Origin: Cynocephalus volans | Lineage: Eukaryota > Chordata > Mammalia > Dermoptera > Cynocephalidae | Assembly: GCF_027409185.1 (NCBI RefSeq) | Contig: NC_084467.1 | Location: forward strand, 81,662,501-81,726,500 | Length of the DNA stretch: 64,000 nucleotides | Reading direction: 5' to 3' | Shown here: positions 20,331 through 33,419 of the stretch, piece after piece | How the letters are laid out: every line of letters begins with the position of its first letter | Position numbering within the stretch: position 1 is the stretch's first letter | The notes under the pieces: generated by a model | Told to the model about the DNA's origin: nothing | Seen by the model: only the letters and a program-made list of their open reading frames with translations | Databases searched by the model: none | Position numbers and translations under genes: made by a program

Positions 20331-21085
20331 CCATCATCAGGGGAAGTGGCATACATAAGATCAGGTGTAAGCATTTACTGAAACCCAGGTAAGTTGCATG
20401 AGCAGTTTGCTCTCACTGACTCACAGTGTGCCTACTCCTTTCACACACAATCCACACCTACATCCTCATGGGAACTTCCCTACAATCAGTTGACAAGGGA
20501 AGAAGAAATTCAAGCCTGGTTTACTGATGTCTGTCCATGATTTGATGTTACCAGACAAAATTGAACTGCAACAGCAGTCCAACTTAGGTGTGGCCTGAAA
20601 AATGATTAAGACTGGAAATTCTCCCACTAAGCATAACTTTGATCAGTACATCTAACAGCCCATTTGCCAAGAAAGAGAGATGGACTGAGATGCAAATCTG
20701 TAGAAATCAAAGGGTAAGGACTAAGGGTATGGTCACATATTCGAAAACTTGGAAGGAAGAACAGAACACCAAGGGATTGGTAGCTGGAGATTTAGGGGAA
20801 ATGTATATGAATGAATATCTTGGAATGATCCCAGAGTGGGAGAATATTTGTGTCCCATGTGAATGACCATCAAATAGCCTTTGTGGTTGAGATGTTCTGA
20901 ATGACCAGTGGGTAAGATTACTCATTTTGTGACTCTCAGAGTCTTTCCCCAAACACTTCAGTACTTGCATAAATATTCATGGATTTAATAGGGGTTCAAA
21001 AAAGCTGATCTGGCTATTGCCACTGCTGAATGTCAGCCTGACCTTGAGCCCTCAACCACATACCTTGAGACCTCAATTCAGTACT
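20331..21085. other. Probable continuation of the decayed ERV, unassigned
   Basis: No clear motif. Adjacent to the pol fragment and without other repeats, so it may be upstream pol sequence decayed beyond recognition by eye. Confidence 0.3.
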
Positions 21086-21367
<282 letters not shown>

Positions 21368-22079
21368 CAGCAGGAAAACACTGCCACCTGGTGGCAGGTT
21401 GATTACATTGCCCTCTTCGATTACTTGCTAAGGAATAGCAATTTGGTAATTTGTCCTCATTGGAATAGAAATTAATTCTGTATAATCTGCCTTTCTTGCC
21501 AACCATACATCTGTCAGCAATATTATTCACAGACTTAATGCCTCATTCACCAGTGTGCTATACCGTACAACATTGTTTCTGATCAAGGAACTTATTTTAC
21601 AGTAGAAGAAGTAAAGCTGTGTTTACGGGATTCTCTGGTGTTAACATGTATCTCATCCCCCAGAAATTCTAAGCAGAGTAGAATCATTCAAGATAATCTA
21701 TTCAAAATAGAGGGCCCCAGAAGGAATGGGGGCCCACCTCCTGGGAAATGGGATTTCAGGAATGAGGTGGGAAGGCAGGGCCTTGGTTTCTAACAGGGGT
21801 TCAGGGTAGAGCCCTCTCTTGTGGTGCCATTATAAGGATGGAAAAGCCATGAGGTCAAGCAAGAAGAAATGCAGAAGGGGACCTGGCTTCTTTTTACTAG
21901 GGCCTTCAGGAGGTTCATGTTCAGGGTGACATTGTAGCATTTAGGGTTGCTCTCAGCTGGGGAGCCCCTAAGTCAGTTTTGTCATATCCCTGTTCCTTCA
22001 ACATGCCTTTTAAATGCAGGTCTTGTGCCTTTTCTTACACTGTTTTTGGTTTACTTTTCTCCATTTATCTGATGACTAC

Positions 22080-22440
22080 TCATGCCCCAGCATCTCCAGG
22101 AAGTCTTCCTTTACTGGCCACATGAGCCCACAGTGATTTTTTTCTTGAGCCATACTTTCTGTCTGTATCATATGTTTGGCACTTATCATTCATTCTTTGA
22201 TGATAAGTGGGCATATCTCGTCTTCCCAAGTGGATTCACAGGGGCAATCTTGGAGACCTCACAGTATGAGCACAATAACTGACACAGATATGTACAAATG
22301 CACACTGAATGATTGATTGTCTGATATGACCAAGCATGATAAGGAGTAAATGCCTTAGGCATTCTTGGAGGGCAGAGATCATAACACAGTACATCACAGG
22401 CATTCAATAATCATTTGAATAAATAAGTGATTGATTAAAT
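22080..22440 (+). repeat. L2 LINE 3'-end fragment
   Basis: Closing pattern TTGGAGGGCAGAGATCATAA, CAGTACATCACAGGCATTCA and AATAATCATTTGAATAAATA, a diverged L2 end. Confidence 0.5.
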
Positions 22441-24210
22441 TGAAGAATCAGTTGACATGATGAGGGAGGTTGCATGAAGACGGGGCCTTAATTTTGCTTG
22501 AGGAGTGGAGAAAACGTGTTTAGAGGAGCGATGTAAGGAGCAAGGGACTCGATGGGGTGTAGTCTCTTCTTTCTCAACCGTCTATTGCTGCGCCCCTCTT
22601 TCATAGAATCTCTACAACACCACTCCTCACCCTACCATTAATGTTGCTTAATAAAGAAGTAAGATTACTGAGCAAAGAAGCCACAGAATAGAAAGAAAAG
22701 TAAACTTCATTTGTTACTGATATGGTCACATAATCTTTCCTGCCTGTGGTCTCCAGTACCATGACAAAGCAAAATACATTGGGGAGTGGTGGCTAAACCC
22801 AGGATTTGGTTTTAGGCCAGCCCTAACAGCATACTCTCAAATTAGGCAGGCCTGTGTCCTTTGCCATCATCTGGAACATGCCAGTTTTGACTTCTTCCTT
22901 AATCCTGTGGTATTCTGGGAGATTAGGCTGGCTGCCTAGAGAATTATCCTTTGGTTTTAAATAAGATGGAATGGAAGCCTAAGACAAACCAAAATCCATG
23001 ACCGTCTATAAGGCAATCATAGATAAACTCAGATTTTGCAAATTTTTTGACCCTGCTGTATCAGGAGCTGGCTAAAGTCTTGCGTTTTTTACTTAGCCAT
23101 TTCTTATGTCCCAGGGATGGGGGGGTTGGGAGAAGCCTTGGGATTGCTGTAGAAGGAAGGAGGTGCATGTTGACCTGTTATTCCAAGTCTCAGACACTCT
23201 GAAAGGATCTATAGGGCATGAGGATATTAGCAAGCTTAGCCCAGTGACTCATAGCTCCTGTACCTAGAATAATATCTTTCCATAAAAGAGCAAGAGGGAT
23301 GCCAGGCTTTCAAGTCCAATCACAAGCCATGGGTGCCTGTTTTATAGCATGTACCTCCCTGTTTTCCCCAGCTGCCCATCGTGCAGTGGTCCTATCATGA
23401 GATTATCTCCACTGTTTCTAAATCATTGAGTGCTTTTCCTGAGTCAAGACTCATTTATGAGAGCCACTTATTTTCCTTAATGTCAGTCTATTAATCATTT
23501 CTATTATTTATTATGAAATCTTTGCCTGGGTTTTTCTTCACTTCTTGGTTTTTACTTTATAAAACAGCTCTTCTTAACTACATTTATTCTGATTAATTAT
23601 CCATCATTTTCTACCATCACCTTTATTGCTTGGGGGGAAAAAAAGATTATTTCTTTATAGGCATATTATGCCAAGCTTTTAAATTTATTTGTTTATGCCT
23701 TTTTAGAATTCTTTTTGCTCTTATGAAAGAGGTTTTTTAATGAATTAATTTCATCAGGCAGTTTTAATTCTGTTTACTATTTATAAGCATGGGAACTGAT
23801 TAATATTCGGGCTTTTCCTTTTTCTATCCAAGTTACTTTCTAAAAATTAGGCCATGGCATTTTGCCAAGAGAAGAAAGAAAAGGGCTACTGCAAAAAACA
23901 TCACTGCTAAGATTTGACCAAAGTGTTCCAACAGTGTTGATTCATGACACAGACACTGCAGACACCACTGCTTTTCTTATGATTCTTAATCTTGGGATTG
24001 AGACGTTAGGATACTCATCTGTTGCCAGGAACATTCATTATTATAGTACTCATAAGCCCAGAGAATCCCGTTTCTCTTCTTGGTGAGATATAATTCAGAA
24101 CTTTAGACACCCTCAAAACCACAGCTTCTCTCTTCACTTTTTTCCTTACAAAATGGGTTAGAAAGAAAGGAGAACGAAAAGCATTTATGCTGCCGGGTAT
24201 TACGCTACAG
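22441..24210. other. No recognisable gene or repeat
   Basis: Unique-looking, AT-rich in its second half. I see no exon, RNA or repeat that I can support. Confidence 0.45.
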
Positions 24211-24214
24211 TTGA

Positions 24215-24365
24215 CCTCATTGCCCACATATGACAAATGAGAAAACTGAGGATCAGAGTACTTTGGTAATTTAACCAAAATCACACAGCTGGTAAGTTGT
24301 CAAGGTGGGATCCAAACTCAGATTTGCCAAATTTTAAGGTCTGGGCTATTCTACTAGATACATTG
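24215..24365 (-). repeat. MIR SINE
   Basis: Reverse-strand MIR core: ATGACAAATGAGAAAACTGA, GGATCAGAGTACTTTGGTAA and CACACAGCTGGTAAGTTGTC. Confidence 0.75.
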
Positions 24366-25217
24366 CTCAGAAAAAGATAAGGGTCACTTATCAGCAAGAA
24401 ATGTCTTGTCCAAGTGCCCACAAAAATTAGAGGCCAATGTAAAGCAGAGAATTTTAATTTATAAACTAGACCAATAGAAGTTAGGGTGATGTAGATTTCA
24501 CAAGTCAGGTCAGCAACTGCGCAGGCTCTGGGAGTGTAGAGGTGGAGTTTGTAATAAGCTAGAGGGGAGTTTGCGGGCAGGGAGTGAGGTCCTATCAGGA
24601 TACAATCAGGAAACAATGTCTGTCCATCCCACCCTGCTACCTTTAAATGGGTATGGCCTGCCTGTGCAAAACCTTCAAGGAAAGTGAGCGAACATCTCCC
24701 AGGCCTTGGTTTCTGTGAAATTCATTCTGCCACCTTCTATGACCTCAGTCAATCCCACTACCCAAGATCTCCCTCCCTCATGCCATCCAACTTGACCAAT
24801 ACTGAGTCTCTTTGCCCTGATGAGCTGTTTGGATACACTTCTCTGGTTCAGACTGGCTCTTGGTTTTGGACACAATTCTAGAATTCGCCCTCTAGTTTCT
24901 TGCTTCCAGGCCTGCCAAGAAATACCACTGCCTTTGCCTTTTGCTATCCATTTGCCTGTGGGAGTCCAGCCAATCTCCCTGCATGGTAGTGGGGTCTGAC
25001 CCAGATCTGACATAGTATCATAGCGAGGTCAGAAATCAGACAGGTAAGTGAGAGCTGGAAAACCATGTTACAAAAGCAAGAAATGGGGCAGATCAAAAGT
25101 CAAGAACCATTGTGCAATGCTCAGTACTGCTAGTAACCCTGGGGAAAAGTTTTTGAGGGACTATGTGGACTTCGGAACCCTATTATTTTACTGTTAAAGA
25201 TGAACAAGAATTAGCTT
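24366..25217. other. No recognisable gene or repeat
   Basis: Unique-looking sequence. The open frames on both strands (up to 112 codons) overlap each other and carry no motif. Confidence 0.4.
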
Positions 25218-25233
25218 TCACAAATTGCTTTTA

Positions 25234-25386
25234 TTTTATTTATTTATTTATTTTTTGTCGTTTTTTCGTGACCGGCACTCAGCCAGTGAGTGCACCGGTC
25301 ATTCCTATATAGGATCCGAACCCGCGGCGGGAGCGTCGCTGCGCTCCCAGCGCAGCACTCTACCGAGTGCGCCACGGGCTTGGCCC
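25234..25386 (-). mobile_element. GC-rich tRNA-derived SINE
   Basis: TTTTTCGTGACCGGCACTCAG through CCACGGGCTTGGCCC. Perfect 16-bp target duplication TCACAAATTGCTTTTA at 25218-25233 and 25387-25402. Confidence 0.95.
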
Positions 25387-25402
25387 TCACAAATTGCTTT
25401 TA

Positions 25403-26413
25403 ATAAAACTTCTTTTCATACATCCTGGCTGATTTGCTTTGTGATGGGAAGAATCAGTGTCGCTGTGTTGAGTTATTCATAGAGAGATTTTCTGAGGTTC
25501 CTAGTGAAAGTTTAAGGCAAAGCAAAGTAAAAGTTATCCAAACCCTTTCTGCTGTGGGGCATCTCTGACGCAAGACTGTGTTGAATGTGACTGATGGGAC
25601 CCACCAACCAGATATATGCATGGTCCCTATAAGTCCCTGAAAGTCATATACCCAGGGGATGGAGCCAGGCAAAATAGCGCTGGTTTTGGTCCAGAATTTG
25701 ATCCCAAATCCCATTTGGTCTCCTACTCTAGCATGCTATGCTGTAAACCATGGCAACTATAAAAGTCCTAGTAGGAGAGCCAGGCCCAAGTCCCTCCCTC
25801 AAGGGATCCCTTTCACTGGGTCTCACCGGAGTCATCAGCCCCTTCCCTGACCCTCATCTTACTCCTAGGCCTCACAAGAGCAGAGGAGCCCAGGTAGCAA
25901 CCTCAGGACCATCTCACCACACAGCTGCCTGGAGTTTTAAGAGTGGGAAGGGTAGGGGGGCCATCCAAAAGGGAACTGAGAGCCCAAGTGACTCCCTTCA
26001 CTCCTCCCACACAGCAGATGGCCTCATGACACAGAGATGCCCTACAGTAGTCTGGTGGGGCCAGAACTTGCTCAACTTCCTCAGTACATGAGACACTCCC
26101 TGGAGAATTAGAGAAACACTTGTGTGGAGTTGGGAGGGAGAACTTTGAAGGAGGATGAAATCATGACTAGGTGGGGATTATGAACTCACAAAATGTGCAT
26201 AAAAATGCCTATATGACCTCATTTGTACTTACAGGATAGAGGCCTGCGGATATTCAAATTTTATGAAAGAAGCTGAAGATGTTTGTAGGCTCCCCTCAAC
26301 TTTTTGAGGTTGATTTCGTGTAAAAGAGGGAAAAGGGAACTCTGTATTTCAGTTTAATTTCATCAGCCACACAAAGTAATTCCATTAGTGAAAGTTTTTA
26401 AGAAGTAAAAACT
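25403..26413. other. No recognisable gene or repeat
   Basis: Host sequence; the proline- and serine-rich frames near 25659-26091 have no family features. Confidence 0.4.
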
Positions 26414-26510
26414 AGGCTGGCAGGTTAGCTCAGTTGGTTAGAGTACAGTGCTGGTAAACACCGAAGTCAAGGGTTCAGATACCCATACTGGCCAACTGCC
26501 CCAAACAAGA
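26414..26510 (+). mobile_element. tRNA-Ile-type SINE monomer
   Basis: GGCTGGCAGGTTAGCTCAGT, GTCAAGGGTTCAGATACCCA and a CAAACAAGAAATAAACA tail. Confidence 0.88.
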
Positions 26511-26754
26511 AATAAACAAAAAAACCCACTGCCCAATTTACACCTCTTGCGGCAATATTCTAAATGATCTTAAAATGGGAACATCAACCCATGTAACTCG
26601 ACCCATTCGTCTGTAACATATGATACGACACTTTCCATTTTCCATATCAGGAAGTAAGAGTTTTTCTACTTTTAAAATAATAAAGATAGAGGATTTTACA
26701 AATGCTTAGGTTTCCAAATTCTGGGTAGAAATATCTTTTAAAAAAATAAGTTCA

Positions 26755-26845
26755 GGGATGGCAGGTTAGCTAAGTAGGTAGAGCATGGTGCTGATAACAC
26801 CAAGAGACCTGTACCAGCCAACAGCCAAAAAAAAAAAAAAAAAAA
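26755..26845 (+). mobile_element. tRNA-Ile-type SINE, internally deleted
   Basis: GGATGGCAGGTTAGCTAAGT, a shortened B-box region and a 19-base A-tail. Confidence 0.85.
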
Positions 26846-26849
26846 GGTT

Positions 26850-28394
26850 CTAACTGTTATTTATCAGCTTTTCTTAAGGGGTTGTACTTAAAAAAAGAAC
26901 GTAATTAATAAATTAGTCCTAATTAGTACATTAGATCTGTGCTTCTCAGGAATTTGACTACCATTAAGGTCATTTTTCTATTTCTCCCTCCCCTTCTTCG
27001 TTTTCCTGTCTTTCTCTGCCGTCTCTCTCTTGCCCCCAAGTGATTATAACTTAGAATTGGACTTTTAAAATTAATTTTTATCTTTGTTAAATAGAATTTT
27101 CTGTTCCCTGCTCTTAATTTTTTAAACTAAAAGGCTAAATTAAGTTGCCTTTCACTTCTAAGGCTTTTGATGGAAACTTCTTTGCTGCTATTGAACTTTG
27201 ATTAGCTTTCCCAAGTTCTTCACGCAGCCTTCCCCTTCTCCTCCTCTCACTTTTCTTTCTGGAGGGGAGAGCTGTCCTAGGTGGGCAGGGGGGGTCAGGG
27301 ACAGAGCTGGAGGAGAATAAGGAAGAAAAGGGGTCGCATTCCACTCTCTTTGGATCTGCATCACAACCTGCTGTTGACCCGTCTGCATTACTAATCTCAG
27401 GCTGCAATTCTGCCCCAAGACAATACTGGATAATCAACTTCCTTTTTTTTCTTTTTCTTTTTTCTTTTCTTTTTTGGTGGCCGGTGCAAGTGATAATCAA
27501 CATTCTAAGTAGAGAAAAAGTACCAATTTCTTTTAACTTGGAGACAAATATTCTACTTAAGAAAACAGGTTGACATTTATACTGACTTAAAAAGGCTGTG
27601 ACATTTTTGGGAATTGCTGGGCTCAAATAACTTTCTGGAGTTAGGAAACCAAAGAACGTGCCAGATGACATTTTTGTTCAAGGGAGGGAGGAGGTAGAGA
27701 AGAGAAGGAAATTTGGATTCTCAGCTGAATGTCTGGCTTAGATGTTAAGCCTCTCTGGCTGAGAATGTGCTTTCGCGCTCCTGTTTTTGGTGTGGTGCCA
27801 AGGGAACTGTCAGACCACGAGTAATCATTGTTAACTTGCAGTGGAAACCAGAGCCATTAAGAAAAATATTAAAAGCCTTTTCCAGGATTATAACATTTTA
27901 GGGGGCAAACAAATAGGATACCTGGCTAACCTGCTTTACTAGGTCACAGATGAAAACTGTGCTGACTGGCTGAATTTTAAGCAAGAATGACAACTTTTCC
28001 ATATATCATGGATTTAAAAAAGACAATGTGCTTAGAAAAACAAAACTGCTGTAACTTGGGTAATGGAGAAAACAAAGGCAGAAAGCCTGGGTAGCTCAGA
28101 TTCATGATGCAGCAGAATAATTTTTTTCTGGCCAGGATTCCCTGGTCTTGATGCCTTTAAACTCACGGTAGTTGCTTAGGTTGTCTTTGTAGAAAACAAC
28201 CCATATCTGTGCAGGGTGCAAACTGAATTTTTTTGAACTTCGCTGTAAAATCTTTGCTTCTAAAAATGTATTTTAGAAAATTTTGCTGAAAGATTGGCAA
28301 AAGCTGCAGATCCCAAAAGGTTATTTTGATGAGAATTTACAACCAAATATCTTGAATAACAGATAAGGATGGGTAGGGCTCTCAGGTCAAAAAT
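26850..28394. other. Mostly unique sequence
   Basis: Apart from the SINE stub at 27439-27491, no repeat or gene is recognised. A lysine-rich frame at 27671-27135 derives from a pyrimidine tract and has no domain. Confidence 0.4.
27439..27491 (-). mobile_element. Truncated SINE stub
   Basis: Only a pyrimidine tail and GGTGGCCGGTGCAAG remain, bounded by a perfect 10-bp duplication GATAATCAAC (27429-27438 and 27492-27501). A very short 5'-truncated insertion. Confidence 0.7.
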
Positions 28395-28404
28395 GATAGG
28401 TATG

Positions 28405-28550
28405 GGGCCGAGCCCGTGGCGCACTGGGGAGAGTGCAGCGCTTGGAGCGCGGCAATGCTCCCGCCGCGGTTCGGATCCTATATAGGAATGACCAGTGCAC
28501 TCACTGGCTGAGTGCCGGTCACGAAAAAGACAAAAAAAAAAAAAAAAAAA
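28405..28550 (+). mobile_element. GC-rich tRNA-derived SINE
   Basis: GGGCCGAGCCCGTGGCGCAC to CGGTCACGAAAAAGAC and a long A-tail. Target duplication GATAGGTATG/GATAAGTATG at 28395-28404 and 28551-28560. Confidence 0.93.
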
Positions 28551-28574
28551 GATAAGTATGTGAGGTGAAGGATT

Positions 28575-28682
28575 TTTTAATTAGCTTGATTTAACAATCT
28601 ATACATATATGAAAACAGCATGTTTATACCATAAATTATACAATATTTGTTTGTCAACTATACCTTAGTTTTTTTAAAAAAG
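28575..28682 (+). repeat. L1 3'-terminal fragment
   Basis: AACAATCTATACATATATGA, ACCATAAATTATACAATATT and TTTGTCAACTATACCTTAGT are the terminal 3' UTR phrases of older mammalian L1s. Confidence 0.65.
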
Positions 28683-29289
28683 GATGGGCTTCTACGTCCA
28701 CCAACAGTTGAGAACATTTTCCTTCTTTTATTTTTGATTCCCAATTAAAGTGTTTGAAATCCTACCCCTATGTAGTCCCAGAGGTGAGAATTTGAATTGT
28801 AAATTAGGTAGGCTGAGTTTGGTTGACTTCTGTTTGCCCTCCGGGTTCACTTTTCACCCTTGTGTCCCGCCTGGAGGCTGACCTGATACCCCCACACCAG
28901 AGGTTCCAAGCCCTCTGGCTTCTAGTTGGTGTTGACCCGTGGGAATCCCAGGCAGTGGATTGATGAGAGGAAGGAAAATGAGTCAGGGAAAATGTTTACT
29001 CCCCTGGCTTCTTTGTGAGTCCCTAGACCACGATTACAGCTTCTCTCAAGGTGACCTTCTCTATATGACTATCTCCTGCTGGGTTCTGATAACAGCTCCT
29101 TGCCAAACTTCTAGTTTGGGCCTCAGCTGATCCCTTGTGGTTCCCTACCCTGCCCACATCTTTATGAGCAACCCTTTCTAAGTAAACCCACTTAGTGTTA
29201 TTCTAAGTTGTGTGCCATCTGTTTCCTGCTAGTCATTCTGCAAGTTTTATCACAGTCCTCTAAGGACATTCTAAGCTACTATAGGGTAA

Positions 29290-30440
29290 GATGCAGGGGA
29301 CTGACTAGTTCTCATCTGATGCAATGTCCTGGTCCACTGCTGAATCCCCCCTGCCAATGCCTAATGTGCAGCCTCTTCCTCACCCCTGCTCCCCAGCCTG
29401 CCAATCACCACATCATCCACATGTCTCTATTCCCACAGTCTTCTCTGTGGTCCAAACCACCACTGTCTCCCAATGTCTACACCCAAGCCCGCCCCCTGGT
29501 CTTGCTCCTCTTATCCACTCTCTTACTCTTCTTATCCATTTCCCTTAGTGTAGTCAAAGTACTAAACTGTGAATCTGATCTTGTCATGCAGGCGATGCTT
29601 AATAAACATATGTTAAATGAGGGATTAGATGATGTTCCTCTCAGACTTAAAATCCCTCGATGGCTTCCTACTACTCTTAGGCTAAAACTCAACAGTCTTA
29701 TAAGGCTTATAAGCCCCTACAGGATCTGGCCACTGCTGAAGCCACCAGCCCCATCTCACATAATTTCTCCTCCTGCTCTCTGCTCCGGTCACTGGCCTCC
29801 TCTTAGGTCCTGGAGGGAGCTGCGCTCTTCCTGGCCTCAAAGCTTTCCACCTGCATCCCTTGTGCTGGAAATTTTTCTTCTCCTCTTCCTCTTTACTCAT
29901 CTTTTGTGTCCCAGCTTCAATGTCATATGCTCACCAAAACTTTACCTGACTCCTCCCCTGCCCCCCCAGACCAGTCAAAGTTGCCTTATTCATCTCTTCT
30001 GTAGCACGTATCCCAGTTGCAGTTAATTATTTGTGTAAATAGTCACTTAATGTCTGATGAATCTAACATGTCTCACTACCTGGCCTGCTACCCCTCTACC
30101 TCTGCATCCCTTGTGCAGATGGCAAAAATGACCTCCTAATTGGTTTCCAAGCTTCCACTCTTGCCACCTCTCTGTGTTCGGTTCCCACATGGCTGGCAGA
30201 ACGATCTTTTTAAAACATAAACAGTCTGCATCCCTTGCTAGCTCAAGACCCTCTGGGAGCTTTCAGCCACCTGCTGACCTGCTGCGTGGCTCCCTCCCCT
30301 TTTTCATCCCCAAGTGCTCTCTACTTCACTTGTTTGATCCTCTCTTCTGTCTTCCAGTATCTGCCCCTCACTATAACACTTACCATTTCTTCCCTCTTTC
30401 TCATTTTAAGTTTTGTCCCTGAAATTTCTAATGTGATTGA
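29290..30440 (+). repeat. L2 LINE fragments
   Basis: Diverged L2 3' half: ATGGCTTCCTACTACTCTTA, CCCCTACAGGATCTGGCCAC, CAGCTTCAATGTCATATGCT at 29650-29940, and a second piece at 30100-30380 with AACGATCTTTTTAAAACATA. The 272-codon open frame across 29208-30026 is this repeat read through by chance. Confidence 0.65.
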
Positions 30441-30559
30441 ATAGTTTACGATGTGCTCATGGGGTCTCAGTACACAGTTGTGATTTTTGTATCCCCAATA
30501 CCCCATCTCCTGTTCTGTCAGTAACTGCACTTCTCTTCCTCAGCAGATTCTCTCCCACT

Positions 30560-30718
30560 CTAATAGTTTTTATTTTTTAATTGAGGACAGATTCATATAT
30601 AAAAGTCTGCACATAATTCATGTTGCATGTTGATGAGTTTGAAGATAAGTACACACCTATGAAACCATCACCATAAACAATGCCGTAAACATAACCATCA
30701 CCTCTAAAAGTTTCCTCT

Positions 30719-30749
<31 letters not shown>

Positions 30750-30990
30750 GTGTGTGTGTGTGTGAGTGTGTGATAGGAACATTTTACATAAGATCTACCT
30801 CTCAGGAGATGTTTGAGTGTGTAGTACAGTATTGTTAACTACAGGTACGATGTTGCACAGTAGCTCTCTTCGTTCATCTTACATAACCGAAACTTTATAC
30901 CCTTTGACCGACACCTCTTCTTTTCTCCTTTCCCCCAGCCCTGGGTAACCACCATTCTACTCTCTGCTTCTGTAAGTTTTACTATTTTTG
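30560..30990 (-). repeat. Old L1 3' UTR
   Basis: Reverse-strand L1 end: TTAATTGAGGACAGATTCAT, TATGAAACCATCACCATAAA, then GTACAGTATTGTTAACTACA and CCCAGCCCTGGGTAACCACC. Contains an imperfect (TG)n tract at 30719-30772. Confidence 0.75.
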
Positions 30991-31189
30991 ATTCCTGATA
31001 TAAGTGGGTCCCACCCCAATCTTAATTCTGCCACCCACTCCCCCAGCGGGCATGTGACCCAAGTCTGACCAGTCTAGTCTCTCATTTTCTGGTGCTTTTA
31101 TTATGCATATTATTAGAGACTGTCACCCGCAGACAAAGTAGACCAAGTCTTAAATTAAGCATTATACAAGTAAGAATTTGATAAATGTT

Positions 31190-31325
31190 TCAAATCCATT
31201 CATGTATTTATTCAACAAACATTTATTGAGCACTTTCTGTGCTAGGAACTGGGGAGATGAATAGCAATGGACATAGCAGACAAAAATCCCTGCCCTGGAC
31301 AATTCTGTAGCTCAGACAGTTTCAG
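31190..31325 (+). repeat. Ancient interspersed repeat, unassigned
   Basis: The phrase ATTCAACAAACATTTATTGA then GTGCTAGGAACTGGGGAGAT and AAAATCCCTGCCCTGGACAA is common across mammals; I cannot fix the family. A related piece is at 32410-32700. Confidence 0.45.
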
Positions 31326-31329
31326 TCAT

Positions 31330-32400
31330 GTGATTGCTAAAATTCTGAGTGCTAAAAAGGGATGCAGAGCATTTACTGGATCAATTAAAGACTTTTGTGA
31401 TCAAATAAGTTTTACCATAGATTTTATGGATTCTAAGACTTAATCTACTCTACAAAGCATATTAAAAATGCAAGATATTAGTAGAAAGAGACATTAAAAT
31501 TCTATTCATTCAAAGAGCTGAATCACTCTGCTGGTTAGAGATAATACGTAATCAGTTATGAATCTAAAATGACTCTGTAAAGTCAAGATAAGGTCATACT
31601 GACATCTTTCCTCTCCAGAGGTTTTCAGAACATCAGCTCCGTATTAAAAAGGAAAAGTTTGAAAGAAAAGAGAGGGAGATAAATTCTAGGCTTAGGAACG
31701 AAAAGTGCAAGAATGTGAATCTGGTGTTGCAGAAAAAAATTAAGTTATTGCATCACTTTAGAACAGTAAAATTCATCTTTGCAATAGTTTAATTCATCCA
31801 TTTTTATGATTAATTTTGTTTTTATGTTATATTTTATTTAGTGAGGGAGAGTTGAAAAACAAATAAGAGAATCAAGTGGCAAATATTCAGCCATATTCCT
31901 ACCACTCAAAATTAACTCCTATTCATATTTTGGCATATTTGCTTCCAATCTTTTTTCATGTATATTGTTTTTAAAAATATTTCTCTCTGTGTCTCTGTTT
32001 CTATCTATCCTTCTTTTAAAAATATTAGAATATTAACCTAATGCTAAAGTCCTTTTTGAACATTATCCCTCTTGGTTCTCAGAGATAACCCTTATTTCAA
32101 ATATGATGAGTATCATTTTATTCCATTTCCTATACTCTTATACACATATACAAATACCATGAACCCTTCGGCCACTTACCCAATGATAACGTAGGATTAT
32201 GGTGGGGTGGTCATAGGATCCACATGCTCAAATTGATGTCTGAATTATAGTTTAGGCCCAGCTGAGATACCCACGAAAAGTATGTGCATATAGTTATTTT
32301 TCTGTAAGAAAACTGTTCCTACCCCATAAGATGAAATCAAATACATTATTACCCCTAAAAGGACATCATGATTTCCTAATATTGCACCCTGAGTGTGAAG
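31330..32400. other. No recognisable gene or repeat
   Basis: AT-rich host sequence; nothing I can support. Confidence 0.4.
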
Positions 32401-32409
32401 ACCACCACT

Positions 32410-32700
32410 CTATCAGAGGAGCTGAGAAATATTTACTAAGAGTCTATTATGTGGCCAGTGCTGCTGCCCTGGGTGTGGCGGCTCTGCAGTGGACACAATC
32501 CTTGCCCTCATGTAGCCTATATTCTGTCGGGAGATAGACAATAAAGAGACCATAGACATCAGGTAATGATAAATGGGATAAAGAAAAATGAATGCAGATA
32601 CGAGAGTAGAGGTGAGGATGTCTGGGTGGGTGAGGAGGTCTCTTTGAAGAAGTGACCTTCAATGTGAATACTGTGAATACAGTGCAGGAGGGAGCCAGAA
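32410..32700 (+). repeat. Ancient interspersed repeat, unassigned
   Basis: AAGAGTCTATTATGTGGCCA, ACACAATCCTTGCCCTCATG and AGACAATAAAGAGACCATAG follow the same order as the repeat at 31190 and extend it. Confidence 0.45.
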
Positions 32701-33306
32701 AACATCCTGAGAGCAGAGCAGTATGATATTTGATATGATATGCTGCTTTAGAGCCTTGTGGTTCATGTTACAACCTAATCCTCTGGTGAAGAATTACTAA
32801 TGAACAGAATTGGGTACATTTCCTTCCCCAACTACCTGAATAGCAGAAGGTAAAAAGCCTCTGAAGAATCCAGTTCAGTAAGTGTGTAGTTAGTGGGATT
32901 ATCAGAAGCAAAAGCCAGGGATGACTTAGGGAGGCTATGCAGGGCTGTTAGGACTTCTCAGGCCTTGGAAAAATTTTAAAGTATTAGGAGTTTGTCTTTG
33001 CTTTAAATCTCTCTCTGAACCTTCTGTCACTCCCTGGCCCCCAAGGCTCTCACACTGCCCAAGGCCATGACAACCTACCCAGGCTGTTCTGGTGTACACC
33101 TAGTATTCATATGAGTGGCTCAGCACTCCTCCCCTCCTCAGGGAACTGCCTTTTTCTTCTGGAGCTGCCAAGTTATTACAAATCCTGCCCTTCGGCCACA
33201 ACTGATAAGTCTTTGGGTGGGAATGTGACCAAAACTGGGCCAATTGGAGTATCTCATGCATTGACCACAGAGCATTTCATTGCCTGGTCAAGGCTAGGTC
33301 ACATCA

Positions 33307-33419
33307 GGGCTAGCCAGTTAGCTTAGTTGGTTAGAGCATGGTGTTGTAACACCAAGGTCAAGGGTCACGTCCCGGCACCAGCCAGCCACCAAAATAAAAA
33401 ACAAAAACAAAAAACAGCC
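33307..33419 (+). mobile_element. tRNA-Ile-type SINE monomer
   Basis: GCTAGCCAGTTAGCTTAGTT through CCAGCCAGCCACC and an A-rich tail. Target duplication AGGTCACAT at 33296-33304 and 33420-33428. Confidence 0.92.

Noticed and set aside
25659-26091. Proline/serine-rich frames near 25.7-26.1 kb as a gene
   Set aside because: Overlapping frames with no domain, start context or splice signals.
27135-27671. 178-codon minus-strand frame, lysine- and serine-rich
   Set aside because: Its basic run comes from a pyrimidine tract on the other strand and a SINE stub; no homology or exon signals.
29208-30026. 272-codon open frame on the plus strand
   Set aside because: It covers diverged L2 sequence, has no domain and a pyrimidine-driven leucine/serine/proline composition.
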